A stretch of DNA of 8,808 bases, from the NCBI GenBank assembly GCA_013286765.1, contig JABDFB010000091.1, forward strand, positions 1-8,808. Direction: 5' to 3'. The stretch is from Deltaproteobacteria bacterium. Lineage in GTDB: Bacteria; Bdellovibrionota; UBA1018. The notes beneath the pieces are model-generated. The model made no database searches. It was given only the letters and a program-made list of their open reading frames with translations, and had not been told where the DNA came from. The position numbers and the translations under genes are program-made. Shown piece after piece: positions 1 through 6,814 of this stretch (position 1 is the stretch's first letter; each line of letters opens with the position of its first letter).

Positions 1-449
1 GCCCAATTCGATTTAAAGGGGATGATCCGAGCCTCAAAAATATCCCCTCTGGTAAAGCCACGATTAATCTCTAAGTCGTTCACTGTACTGGACTTGTTGG
101 AAAACAGATCGACAACGACGAAGCCCTTTCTACTCCAGGTTTGGCGCTTCAGCCGAAAGATGGAGTGGATAGTCGAGCAGAAGTCTTTGTAGATGTTGAG
201 TTCTTCATTGGTGAATTTGTCTTTGTTCTTCCGGAAATAGTATTTAATTGGGGGAAGGTCGACTCCTGGTAGATCTCGATCAAAGATGTACCAGTCCATA
301 AAGATGCACATGCGCTGTTCAAATTCTACGTCGTCTTCGTAGACAATTCCTGTTTTTTCGAAATACTCTTGCTTGGCGTTGTAGACTTCTCGGTAATATT
401 CCCCAGTAGTGAATTCCTCAACGAGCGGCTCTAGGTATTTTTGGTACAT
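1..449 (-). CDS. Conserved-looking protein of unknown function, C-terminus cut by window edge
   Basis: The ORF begins at an ATG (447-449) and is open for 149 codons to the left edge, where its 3' end is cut off. It starts with MYQKYLEPLVEEF and is preceded by GAGGG (453-457) three bases before the ATG, a reasonable ribosome binding site. The first 32 bp overlap the 3' end of carA, suggesting translational coupling as the last visible gene of the lepA-carA cluster. The protein is soluble-looking, rich in aromatic and charged residues, with no signal peptide or membrane segment. Late in the visible part it reads VVVDLFSNK and then GDIFEARIIPF, which resembles, from memory only, uncharacterised proteins of deltaproteobacteria and Bdellovibrio-type bacteria. 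I assign no function. Codon use looks like that of its neighbours and there is no internal stop, so it is a real gene rather than an overlap artefact. Confidence 0.85.
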   Translation of the reverse strand, partial: MYQKYLEPLVEEFTTGEYYREVYNAKQEYFEKTGIVYEDDVEFEQRMCIFMDWYIFDRDLPGVDLPPIKYYFRKNKDKFTNEELNIYKDFCSTIHSIFRLKRQTWSRKGFVVVDLFSNKSSTVNDLEINRGFTRGDIFEARIIPFKSNW

Positions 450-1602
450 TTTCCCTCATCCCTTGTATGAACTTATCAAAAATCAAAGCAGAATCGTGTG
501 GTCCTGGACACGCTTCGGGATGGTATTGAACTGAGAAAGCGTTTGCTTCCTTGATTTCAATTCCCTCCACTGTCTTGTCATTAAGATTAACATACGTAAT
601 TTCCGCATTTCTAGGGAGAGTATTGCCATCTACCGCATAACCGTGATTGTGGGAGCTGATTTCTACTTTTTTAGAGGTCGTTTCTAAGACCGGCTGGTTT
701 GATCCTCGATGGCCAAATTTCAATTTATAAGTCTTGGCGCCTAAAGCCAAACAAAGGATCTGATGTCCCATGCACACACCAAAGATCGGAACTTTTCCGA
801 GAAGATCGCGAACCGTCTCAACTGCGTATGGCGCTGCCGAAGGATCTCCAGGGCCGTTCGATAAAAATATCCCGTCTGGATTTTTTGCCAAAATATCTTT
901 TGCAGGCGTTTTTGCCGGAACCACCAAAACTTCACATCCCAGATGCTCAAGGCTGTGAAGCATATTCCATTTAATCCCGAAGTCCATTGCGACTACGCGA
1001 TAACGGTCCTGACCCTGCACTGGAGTTTGAACTTGTTGGCCCTTACTCCAATAGTAGGGTTCTTTGGTCGAGACTTCATGAATCAGATCGCGCCCTTCAA
1101 ATCGAGGTAGGTCTGCCAGTAAACCCCTGGCCATACCCTTTTCAGCTTCCGGTAAAATCACCCCTCTGACTACACCTTGAGATCGAATGTGGCGAGTTAG
1201 TGCCCGTGTGTCGACTCCCATCAGTCCCGGGATGCCATTTTCTTTTAAATATTCTCCTAAATTCCCTTTCGACCGCCAATGAATGGGATCGTCGCAAGAT
1301 TGATTCAGAATAAATCCGGCGCACCAGACTCGGGCACTCTCAGGGTCCTCCTTGTTGACTCCGGTGTTACCGATATGAGGGGTGGTCATGCAGACCATCT
1401 GTCCGTAGTAAGAGGGGTCGGTCAGGACTTCTTGGTATCCGGTCATCGAAGTGTTGAAGACGACTTCGCCATAACCAAAATCCTTTCCCTGTTTTGATGT
1501 CGCAATGGATTTTGCAGAAACTTCCGCGCCAAAAAGAACTCCGGGAAATTCAACTCCGCTTTCTAAAACAAGTACGCCTCTATTTGTTAATCCTGCTGCC
1601 AT
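418..1602 (-). CDS. carA: Carbamoyl-phosphate synthase small (glutaminase) subunit
   Basis: CarA hydrolyses glutamine and passes ammonia to CarB to make carbamoyl phosphate for pyrimidines and arginine. The 394-residue product has the CarA N-terminal domain (NRGVLVLESG, then FNTSMTGYQEVLTDPSY at about 49-65) and a class I glutamine amidotransferase domain from about residue 200. The oxyanion-loop motif SNGPGDPS (248-255), nucleophile Cys277 in GVCMGHQ, and His361/Glu363 in QYHPEACPGP are all present, so the enzyme should be active. I chose the ATG at 1602 because AAGGA (1612-1616) lies nine bases upstream and the length then fits the family (roughly 360-390). An in-frame ATG at 1650 would add 16 residues, has only a poor binding site, and would deepen the overlap with pyrC from 16 to 64 bp. 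carB does not follow. The gene's 3' end overlaps the next ORF by 32 bp. Confidence 0.97.
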   Translation of the reverse strand: MAAGLTNRGVLVLESGVEFPGVLFGAEVSAKSIATSKQGKDFGYGEVVFNTSMTGYQEVLTDPSYYGQMVCMTTPHIGNTGVNKEDPESARVWCAGFILNQSCDDPIHWRSKGNLGEYLKENGIPGLMGVDTRALTRHIRSQGVVRGVILPEAEKGMARGLLADLPRFEGRDLIHEVSTKEPYYWSKGQQVQTPVQGQDRYRVVAMDFGIKWNMLHSLEHLGCEVLVVPAKTPAKDILAKNPDGIFLSNGPGDPSAAPYAVETVRDLLGKVPIFGVCMGHQILCLALGAKTYKLKFGHRGSNQPVLETTSKKVEISSHNHGYAVDGNTLPRNAEITYVNLNDKTVEGIEIKEANAFSVQYHPEACPGPHDSALIFDKFIQGMRENVPKIPRAAR

Positions 1603-2939
1603 GTTTTTACATCCTTCGAGACTTCTAAGTTTTTTGGTGAATAAACCCATTTGCCCCCGACTATGGTGGCTTGGATCTCGCCCTTCATTCGTCGTCCTAA
1701 AAACGGTGTGTTTCGGCTCTTTGACAGAATATCAGCCTCGGTCAGCGTCCACTCTTGGGTCGGTTGGACTATCGTCAAGTCTGCCGTGGATCCTACTCGG
1801 AGCGTACCATAGGGCAAACCCAAAATCCGAGCCGGATTTAAGGAAAGCACGCGAACCCAATTAAGCGGAGAGAGAATCTTTTCATGAACTAATTCTAAAG
1901 TCACAGGCACTGCTGTTTGGAGCCCGAGAATTCCGTTGGCCGAGCAATCAAATTCCACAGCTTTGTCTATAGTTCCATGTGGCGCGTGGTCGGTAGCAAT
2001 AATATCAATTACTCCGCTTGCTAGAGCTTCTCTGAGTGCTTGTACGTCGTGATGCGTTCTCAGGGGTGGTGCCATTTTGAAATGGGTGTCGTAGGAATGT
2101 AAGCACTCTTCCGTCAGAGTCAGATGATGCGGCGAAACTTCTGCTGTTACAGGTAGTCCTTCTTCTTTTGCTTGCTTGATATGTTTCAGCGCTAAAGCCG
2201 TACTAACATGGGCAATATGGAGACGGGAACGAGTGAGTCGGCAGAGACTAATTTCTCTTGCAACCATGATCTCTTCTGCGGCTGCTGGATTTCCTTTCAG
2301 ACCGAGTTCATTGGATAGGATTCCTTCATTGATGACTCCTTGGCCGACGAGATTCCAGTCCTCTGCATGACTAATCACCGGAACACCGAAGGCTTTGGCA
2401 TAGTCCATTGCCTTTCGCATCAGGTAAGAGTTCATTACTGGCATTCCATCATCGCTGATGGCACGCGCTCCTTCGCTGATCATGCCGCCAATTTCAGCGA
2501 GTTCTTCACCTTTCAATCCTTTGCTTACGGCTCCGACAGGAAAAACCCTGCAAACACCTTCGTTTTTTGCTTTCTCGCGAATATAGGCGGTGACAAATGG
2601 GTTGTCGTTGACAGGCATAGTATTCGCCATACAAGCAACCGAAGTAAATCCACCTGCAACTGCCGCCTGTGTTCCCGTCCGAATGGTCTCTTTATACTCA
2701 AGTCCTGGTTCACGCAGGTGCACGTGAAGATCAATCAATCCTGGGATCACCCAGGCCCCTTTGGCGTCCACGACTTTTTGCGCTCTGTCTTTCGGAATGC
2801 GTCCCGGCGGTTCGATCGCATGGATGGTATCGCCTTCAATAAGAACGTCTCCCTCACAATCCATTTCTTGAGAAGGATCTAAGATGCGTCCGTTTTGAAT
2901 GAGAATACACCCTGTTCTACTTTTTTGGAGCTCAGACAC
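1587..2939 (-). CDS. pyrC: Dihydroorotase, type I, catalytically intact
   Basis: Dihydroorotase cyclises N-carbamoyl-L-aspartate to dihydroorotate, the third step of UMP synthesis. The 450-residue product is the long amidohydrolase-type enzyme. Visible motifs are HVHLREPG (72-79, first metal ligands), ANTMPVND (105-112), ISDDG (161-165, the Asp that bridges metals in type I enzymes), ISHAED (His191), HIAHVS (His244), EVSPHHLT (267-274) and ATDHAPH (catalytic Asp317). Because these are kept, it is not the inactive PyrC' paralogue that accompanies PyrB in some bacteria. The start is GTG, set by AAGGAGG (2945-2951) five bases upstream. The first eight bases overlap the end of pyrB (GTGTCTGA), a layout typical of translational coupling. 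Close linkage with a 315-residue PyrB is compatible with a PyrB-PyrC complex as in class A transcarbamoylases, but that is inference. Confidence 0.97.
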   Translation of the reverse strand: MSELQKSRTGCILIQNGRILDPSQEMDCEGDVLIEGDTIHAIEPPGRIPKDRAQKVVDAKGAWVIPGLIDLHVHLREPGLEYKETIRTGTQAAVAGGFTSVACMANTMPVNDNPFVTAYIREKAKNEGVCRVFPVGAVSKGLKGEELAEIGGMISEGARAISDDGMPVMNSYLMRKAMDYAKAFGVPVISHAEDWNLVGQGVINEGILSNELGLKGNPAAAEEIMVAREISLCRLTRSRLHIAHVSTALALKHIKQAKEEGLPVTAEVSPHHLTLTEECLHSYDTHFKMAPPLRTHHDVQALREALASGVIDIIATDHAPHGTIDKAVEFDCSANGILGLQTAVPVTLELVHEKILSPLNWVRVLSLNPARILGLPYGTLRVGSTADLTIVQPTQEWTLTEADILSKSRNTPFLGRRMKGEIQATIVGGKWVYSPKNLEVSKDVKTWQQD

Positions 2940-3879
2940 GAAAGCCTCCTTGGTCTAGCCATTTTCTGAGGGCGCTCGGGTTGCAAATCTCTGCGAGCAC
3001 GGCCATTCGAACCACCACTCCGTTAAAAACCTGATCGAGTATCAAAGAATGCGGCCCATCCGCAACTTCTGGATCCATTTCGACTCCGCGATTGATCGGA
3101 CCGGGGTGAAGAATAATGCAATTCTTCTTCAGAAGTTTCACACGCTGCTGGTTGAGTCCCCAAAAACGGGAATATTCAGAAAGCGACGGGATCTGCATGC
3201 GATTCTGTCTTTCTAGCTGAATACGTAAAGCCATCACTACGTCTGCATCTGGCAAAAGATCCTCTAAGCGATACGAATACGGAACTCCCATCTTGTCCAA
3301 TTCCGGTGGAAGCAGAGTGGGGGGGCCACAGACTGTCACGTTTGCTCCGAGTTTGCGCAAAATATGAATATTGGATCGAGCAACGCGACTATGGGCTATG
3401 TCACCGACAATCACTACTTTCTTTCCCTGAATGGAACCTAAACTTTCCTGAATCGTAAATGCGTCCAGCAACCCTTGTGTCGGATGTTCATGTAAACCGT
3501 CACCCGCATTAATAATCGGGACGGAAATCATCCGCGACAGCAACGTCGGACTACCCGAAGAGGAATGGCGCATGACAATGCAATGGGGGCCCATTGCGGT
3601 GATGTTCCGCGCTGTATCTATCAGGGTTTCACCTTTTTGCGCACTGGAACCTGATGCCGAGAAGGTCAGTAAGCCACCTTCGAGCTTGCGGACTGCTAGT
3701 TCAAAGGAGGTACGAGTTCGTGTTGAGTTTTCATAAAATAAATTAACGGTGGTGGTGCCTTTTAATAGTGGAATCGTTTGTCCCTGCTTGACGATAGAGG
3801 TAAAAATCCTGGCAACACCGAAGAGATTATGAATTTGTTCAGCGCTCAGGTCCTTTGCTGAAATTAAATGATTCATCAT
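2932..3879 (-). CDS. pyrB: Aspartate carbamoyltransferase catalytic subunit
   Basis: PyrB condenses carbamoyl phosphate with L-aspartate, the committed step of pyrimidine synthesis. The 315-residue length matches catalytic chains. Carbamoyl-phosphate-binding STRTR is at 52-56, followed by SSAQKGET (78-85) with the active-site Lys82, the MRHSSSG segment (103-109), HPTQGLLDAF (132-141), VVIVGDIAHSRVARSN (155-170), Arg219 in MALRIQ for aspartate binding, and LHPGPINRG (257-265). All key residues are present. The gene begins five bases after the lepB stop. A strong AAGGAGG lies in the last lepB codons (3893-3899), 13 bases before the first ATG. Two adjacent ATGs (3879 and 3876) are possible starts, and the first is used here. 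No regulatory chain gene (pyrI) is seen. No attenuator-like structure is evident in front of pyrB, so control probably comes from the upstream promoter of the cluster. Confidence 0.97.
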   Translation of the reverse strand: MMNHLISAKDLSAEQIHNLFGVARIFTSIVKQGQTIPLLKGTTTVNLFYENSTRTRTSFELAVRKLEGGLLTFSASGSSAQKGETLIDTARNITAMGPHCIVMRHSSSGSPTLLSRMISVPIINAGDGLHEHPTQGLLDAFTIQESLGSIQGKKVVIVGDIAHSRVARSNIHILRKLGANVTVCGPPTLLPPELDKMGVPYSYRLEDLLPDADVVMALRIQLERQNRMQIPSLSEYSRFWGLNQQRVKLLKKNCIILHPGPINRGVEMDPEVADGPHSLILDQVFNGVVVRMAVLAEICNPSALRKWLDQGGFRV

Positions 3880-3884
3880 AACGA

Positions 3885-4673
3885 CTACCGAACCTCCTTA
3901 AACATCCGCTGGAATCGAAATTTGGGCAACCAGTGCGTGGGTGTTCCAAATTCCTGATAGGGATCGATCGAAAGCCATATCCACATGGCTTTGCCTTTGA
4001 CCGCATCCAGGGGGACCATGTCCCAGTCTTTTCGTTTCTCTAGAATATTCTGTAGTTGCGTGCGCTGTGCGGGTGGTTCAAACCTATAGTCCACCACGAC
4101 GAAAACTGAGTCTTTCTGTACTGTTTCCGGCCCAAAATCCTCGCGGAGAAAGCTTGAAGTGCAGATTTCATATGCCTTACCTTGGGGAAGCTGTTCATTA
4201 TAACAACTGGAAATGGAATTTTTGAAATCGGGTTCAGCTTTAGGTGGATTCTTGAGTTTCTTCAGATTTTTTGGATGGGTAGTCTTAACGTTACTGAGAG
4301 GACTAGTCGAAGTTCCGGGATTTGCCGGTGTGGTTGCCAGTTCTTTTCCATTAATCCAGATATGTCCTTTTTTCACGGCAACTTGATCGCCCGGTAGGCC
4401 GATTACTCGTCGGATAAAATCAAGATTGGAGGAATCAGAAAAAACTACGACATCTCCACGTTCAGGAACGTGATTGTTCGCCAGACGGTAGGGCCACTTT
4501 GCGACAAAAATCACATCGCCCGGTAGAAGTGTGGGTTTCATAGAAGCACTTGGAATTCGGTAGGCCTCTACCACGTAACTGCGAATGAGTAGTGCAATCG
4601 CTACAGCAATAGCTGCTGCGATAAAATAGTCTCGCAGGGTATCAAAAGTAAAAAGTCTCACCTTCAATTTCAA
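3885..4673 (-). CDS. lepB: Signal peptidase I family protein lacking the catalytic lysine (probable pseudo-enzyme)
   Basis: The 262-residue product has a short cytoplasmic N-terminus, one membrane segment (about 15-32) and a periplasmic domain. Box B is clear: YRIPSASMKPTLLPGD (38-53), with Ser44 at the nucleophile position. Box C/D is also clear (RGDVVVF, 72-78; IGLPGD, 91-96), but the residue aligned with the general-base lysine (K145 in E. coli, in IKRAVGLPGD) is Arg88 in DFIRRVIGLPGD, encoded CGA CGA. The usual GDNRDNSxDSR block is reduced to VDYR (194-197) with no NS/DSR, although WDMVPLDAVKGKAMWIWLS still aligns with the WGFVP...AIWMS end. Cys157 and Cys171 may form a disulfide. Family knowledge predicts no peptidase activity. 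The start is TTG at 4673 with AAGG only three bases upstream. A TTG at 4667 is spaced better (nine bases) and would give 260 residues. It lies eight bases after lepA, as in classic lepA-lepB operons. Confidence 0.9.
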   Translation of the reverse strand: MKLKVRLFTFDTLRDYFIAAAIAVAIALLIRSYVVEAYRIPSASMKPTLLPGDVIFVAKWPYRLANNHVPERGDVVVFSDSSNLDFIRRVIGLPGDQVAVKKGHIWINGKELATTPANPGTSTSPLSNVKTTHPKNLKKLKNPPKAEPDFKNSISSCYNEQLPQGKAYEICTSSFLREDFGPETVQKDSVFVVVDYRFEPPAQRTQLQNILEKRKDWDMVPLDAVKGKAMWIWLSIDPYQEFGTPTHWLPKFRFQRMFKEVR

Positions 4674-4681
4674 CCACCTTT

Positions 4682-6478
4682 TTAGTCCACCTTCAATACA
4701 GCGAGGAAGGCCTCCTGCGGAATTTCCACGCTTCCAATCTGCTTCATTCGCTTTTTGCCCTCTTTCTGTTTTTCCAACAACTTTCTCTTTCGAGAAATGT
4801 CACCGCCGTAGCACTTTGCGGTCACATTTTTTCGGAGGGCAGAGAGGCTCTCGCGGGCAACGATTTTCGAACCAATAGCAGCCTGTATCGCGATTTCAAA
4901 CATTTGCCGATCAATCAGCTCTTTCATCTTCTTTACAAGTTCGCGACCGCGATAAGCTGCTTTGTCACGGTGGATGATCAACGAAAGCGCGTCAACGGGG
5001 TCTCCATTAATGAGAATATCGAGTTTTATTAATTCAGATGGCCGGTAATCGGTAATTTCATAGTCCATCGATGCATAGCCCCGAGTGGCGCTTTTGAGCC
5101 GATCATAAAAATCGAAAACCATTTCATTCAAAGGCATTTGATAAATCAGCGCAACGCGGTCCCTCGTAACGTAATCCATCTTTTCCTGAAGGCCCCGGCG
5201 GTCATTACAGAGAGCCATTACCGCTCCAACATATTCGGCAGGCATATGAATGGTCAATCTGATGTACGGCTCTTCAATTGTCAAAATACGCGTTGGTTCC
5301 GGTAGTTTGGATGGATTGTCGACGTACTGAACGCTGTTATCGGTAAGCGTCACTTTATATATAACGGATGGAGCTGTTGTAATCAGGTTTAAGTTATATT
5401 CGCGCTCCAGTCGTTCCTGGACTACATCCATGTGGAGGAGGCCTAAAAAGCCGCATCGGAAACCAAAACCTAAAGCGGTAGACGTTTCAGGTTCCCAGCT
5501 AATAGCAGAATCGTTGAGTCTGAGTTTTTCTAACGCTTCCTTCAAATCATTATATTCGTCGGCCTCAATTGGATAGACTCCGCAAAAGACCATCGGCTTA
5601 ACTTCTTTAAATCCGGATAAAGGTTCGAGGTTTGGATTAAGTGCGTCTGTAATCGTATCGCCCACCTTCATATCGCGGACGTCTCTGATTCCACAGACAA
5701 TAGCTCCCACCTCACCACTGGTAATTTCGTTTACGTCTGTAAATTTAGGCGAAAAAGTACCCAGTCGCTGTACTTCGAATTCCTTACCGACGTGGAAGAG
5801 CTTAATCTTTGTACCTTTAGTAATTTTTCCTTCGAAAACCCGGCAGAGGGCGATCACTCCTTGATAAGCGTCGTACCAGCTATCAAAAATCAGCGCCCGA
5901 AGGGGCTTGCTATCAGAGTCTTGTGGTGGTGGAAAATAGCGAACGATTGCTTCTAGGACATCTTGGATGCCGATCCCAGACTTTGCGCTACACATCACGG
6001 CGTGACTAGTATCGACAAGCCCAATCATCTCGTCGATTTCGCGCGTAACTCGATCGGGATCTGCCTGAGGGAGGTCAATTTTATTAATTGCAGGAAAGAC
6101 TTCTAAATTGTTATCCAGTGCCATGAAAACGTTAGCAAGAGTTTGCGCTTCGACACCCTGGGAAGCGTCTACAACAAGGATTGCTCCCTCGCAGGCGGCC
6201 AAAGATCGTGAGACTTCATAAGTAAAATCAACATGACCCGGCGTATCGATAAGATTGAGGATGTAGGTTTTTCCGTCTTTGGCTTTATAATTCAGGCGTA
6301 CGCTCTGCGCTTTAATGGTAATCCCGCGCTCGCGCTCAATATCCATATTATCGAGAAATTGTGCCTCCATTTCACGGGCAGTGACTGTGCCAGTTGCCTC
6401 TAATAGGCGATCGGCTAAAGTAGACTTCCCATGGTCGATATGGGCGATAATACAGAAATTGCGAATGTTCTTGGACAT
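4682..6478 (-). CDS. lepA: Elongation factor 4 (LepA), ribosome-associated GTPase
   Basis: EF4/LepA is a translational GTPase of the EF-G group that acts on 70S ribosomes. The 598-residue product matches the family length (599 in E. coli). Its motifs are G1 AHIDHGKST (12-20), switch [11 protein letters not shown] (49-58), G3 DTPGH (78-82), G4 NKIDLP (132-137) and G5 SAKSG. These are followed by the EF-G-like domains and the LepA-specific C-terminal tail with [13 protein letters not shown] and the basic [22 protein letters not shown] segment. I start at the ATG at 6478, giving [19 protein letters not shown], which matches LepA proteins. The longer frame from TTG at 6514 adds a hydrophobic 12-residue stretch not found in the family. 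Only a weak GGA lies 11-13 bases upstream. It is the first gene of the cluster. No residue expected for GTPase function is missing. Confidence 0.98.
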   Translation of the reverse strand: MSKNIRNFCIIAHIDHGKSTLADRLLEATGTVTAREMEAQFLDNMDIERERGITIKAQSVRLNYKAKDGKTYILNLIDTPGHVDFTYEVSRSLAACEGAILVVDASQGVEAQTLANVFMALDNNLEVFPAINKIDLPQADPDRVTREIDEMIGLVDTSHAVMCSAKSGIGIQDVLEAIVRYFPPPQDSDSKPLRALIFDSWYDAYQGVIALCRVFEGKITKGTKIKLFHVGKEFEVQRLGTFSPKFTDVNEITSGEVGAIVCGIRDVRDMKVGDTITDALNPNLEPLSGFKEVKPMVFCGVYPIEADEYNDLKEALEKLRLNDSAISWEPETSTALGFGFRCGFLGLLHMDVVQERLEREYNLNLITTAPSVIYKVTLTDNSVQYVDNPSKLPEPTRILTIEEPYIRLTIHMPAEYVGAVMALCNDRRGLQEKMDYVTRDRVALIYQMPLNEMVFDFYDRLKSATRGYASMDYEITDYRPSELIKLDILINGDPVDALSLIIHRDKAAYRGRELVKKMKELIDRQMFEIAIQAAIGSKIVARESLSALRKNVTAKCYGGDISRKRKLLEKQKEGKKRMKQIGSVEIPQEAFLAVLKVD

Positions 6479-6515
6479 ATTGCTGAGATCCGAAGCTAGC
6501 AGAAGGAAAGTCAAA

Positions 6516-6545
6516 AAGATACCGGGAAGGGTGATTCTTAGGCAA
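6516..6545 (-). promoter_or_regulatory. Candidate sigma70-type promoter for the lepA-carA cluster
   Basis: Reading the minus strand, TTGCCT (6545-6540) is followed after 18 bases by TATCTT (6521-6516). Each box matches four of six consensus bases. Initiation would fall near 6509, leaving a leader of about 30 bases before the lepA ATG. The -35 box lies inside the left terminal repeat of the 137-bp element. Both boxes are imperfect, so chance is a real alternative. Confidence 0.25.
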
Positions 6546-6659
6546 GCCCTGGGCAGGACGCTCAGTCCATGAGCTGCGCGCGCCTCTCGGGCTTCGCCCT
6601 TCGAACGCCTCCGGCTGGCGCGAGCCCTGCCAGGGCTTGCCTAAGAATCACCCTTCCCG
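6523..6659. repeat. 137-bp element with 30-bp perfect terminal inverted repeats (MITE-like or large hairpin repeat)
   Basis: Bases 6523-6552 are the exact reverse complement of 6630-6659. The pairing continues four more base pairs (CAGG/CCTG) after a single bulged G at 6553. The 77 bases inside are GC-rich and themselves palindromic: GCTCA/TGAGC at 6560-6564 and 6570-6574, CGCGCC/GGCGCG at 6579-6584 and 6617-6622, and GGGC-TTC-GCCC at 6589-6599. No ORF of useful length lies within. Long precise ends with a non-coding interior suit a non-autonomous transposable element. The self-folding core also suits an extragenic palindromic repeat. Flanks show no direct duplication beyond a possible 2-bp CG (6523-6524 and 6658-6659), which cannot be told apart from the repeat itself. 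No transposase is in the window. It sits 45 bp before lepA. Confidence 0.8.
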
Positions 6660-6757
6660 CGTTCTTTGGAGTTAGGGGGACTAATTGGAATCGGAATACA
6701 GGAAAGGGGATGGGGGCCAAGAACATTCGATGATTTTAACGGGCACTTCAATTTGGT

Positions 6758-6778
6758 ACGCGCCGGAGGCGCGTTTTT
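6758..6778 (+). terminator. Short intrinsic terminator oriented along the plus strand
   Basis: ACGCGCC (6758-6764) and GGCGCGT (6768-6774) form a seven-pair stem with a GGA loop, followed by a run of five T (6774-6778) on the plus strand. On the minus strand the stem is followed by ACCAAATT, a poor U-tract, so the better direction is plus. No plus-strand gene is evident upstream. It may still help end the minus-strand transcript of the gene whose stop is at 6815-6817, since such hairpins can act both ways. Confidence 0.5.
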
Positions 6779-6814
6779 AGCAGATTTCTATTTTTTCGTA
6801 AGCAATCAGAGGTG

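Larger units (their letters stand above)
6479..6814. other. 336-bp intergenic region between lepA and the exported-protein gene
   Basis: No convincing gene lies here. From the lepA side it holds about 44 bp of leader, then a 137-bp inverted-repeat element (6523-6659), then a purine- and G-rich stretch on the plus strand (6672-6716) framed by GTTCTTTGG and CCAAGAAC (6661-6669 with 6717-6724), which can pair apart from one bulged base. A short GC-rich hairpin follows (6758-6778). The region must hold the promoter of the lepA-carA cluster and the end of the transcript from the gene on the right. Only weak candidates for each can be pointed to. Confidence 0.8.

Noticed and set aside
1603..1650. 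carA start at ATG 1650
   Set aside because: It has a poor ribosome binding site and a 64-bp overlap into pyrC. The ATG at 1602 has AAGGA at nine bases and a family-like N-terminus.
1505..1864. 119-codon plus-strand frame across the carA/pyrC junction
   Set aside because: It is antisense to two clear genes, and its composition and lack of a start site argue against it.
2340..2882. 180-codon plus-strand frame inside pyrC
   Set aside because: It is fully antisense to a strongly conserved gene and its translation looks non-protein-like. It is a shadow of pyrC coding bias.
6479..6514. Longer LepA reading frame from TTG at 6514
   Set aside because: The added 12 residues ([15 protein letters not shown]) are not part of LepA. 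The ATG at 6478 gives the family N-terminus and length.
6523..6659. Integron attC site, suggested by CTTAGGC and GCCTAAG near the ends
   Set aside because: attC has RYYYAAC at the left and GTTRRRY at the right. Here the motifs face the other way, the repeats are perfectly symmetric, and there is no integrase or cassette.
6637..6666. Mirror promoter from the right terminal repeat directed along the plus strand
   Set aside because: The TTGCCT box is present by symmetry, but 18 bases further is GTTCTT, a poor -10 box.
6672..6716. G-quadruplex in the G-rich plus-strand stretch
   Set aside because: Only three runs of four or five G occur, and they are widely spaced. A stable three-tetrad quadruplex needs four suitable runs.
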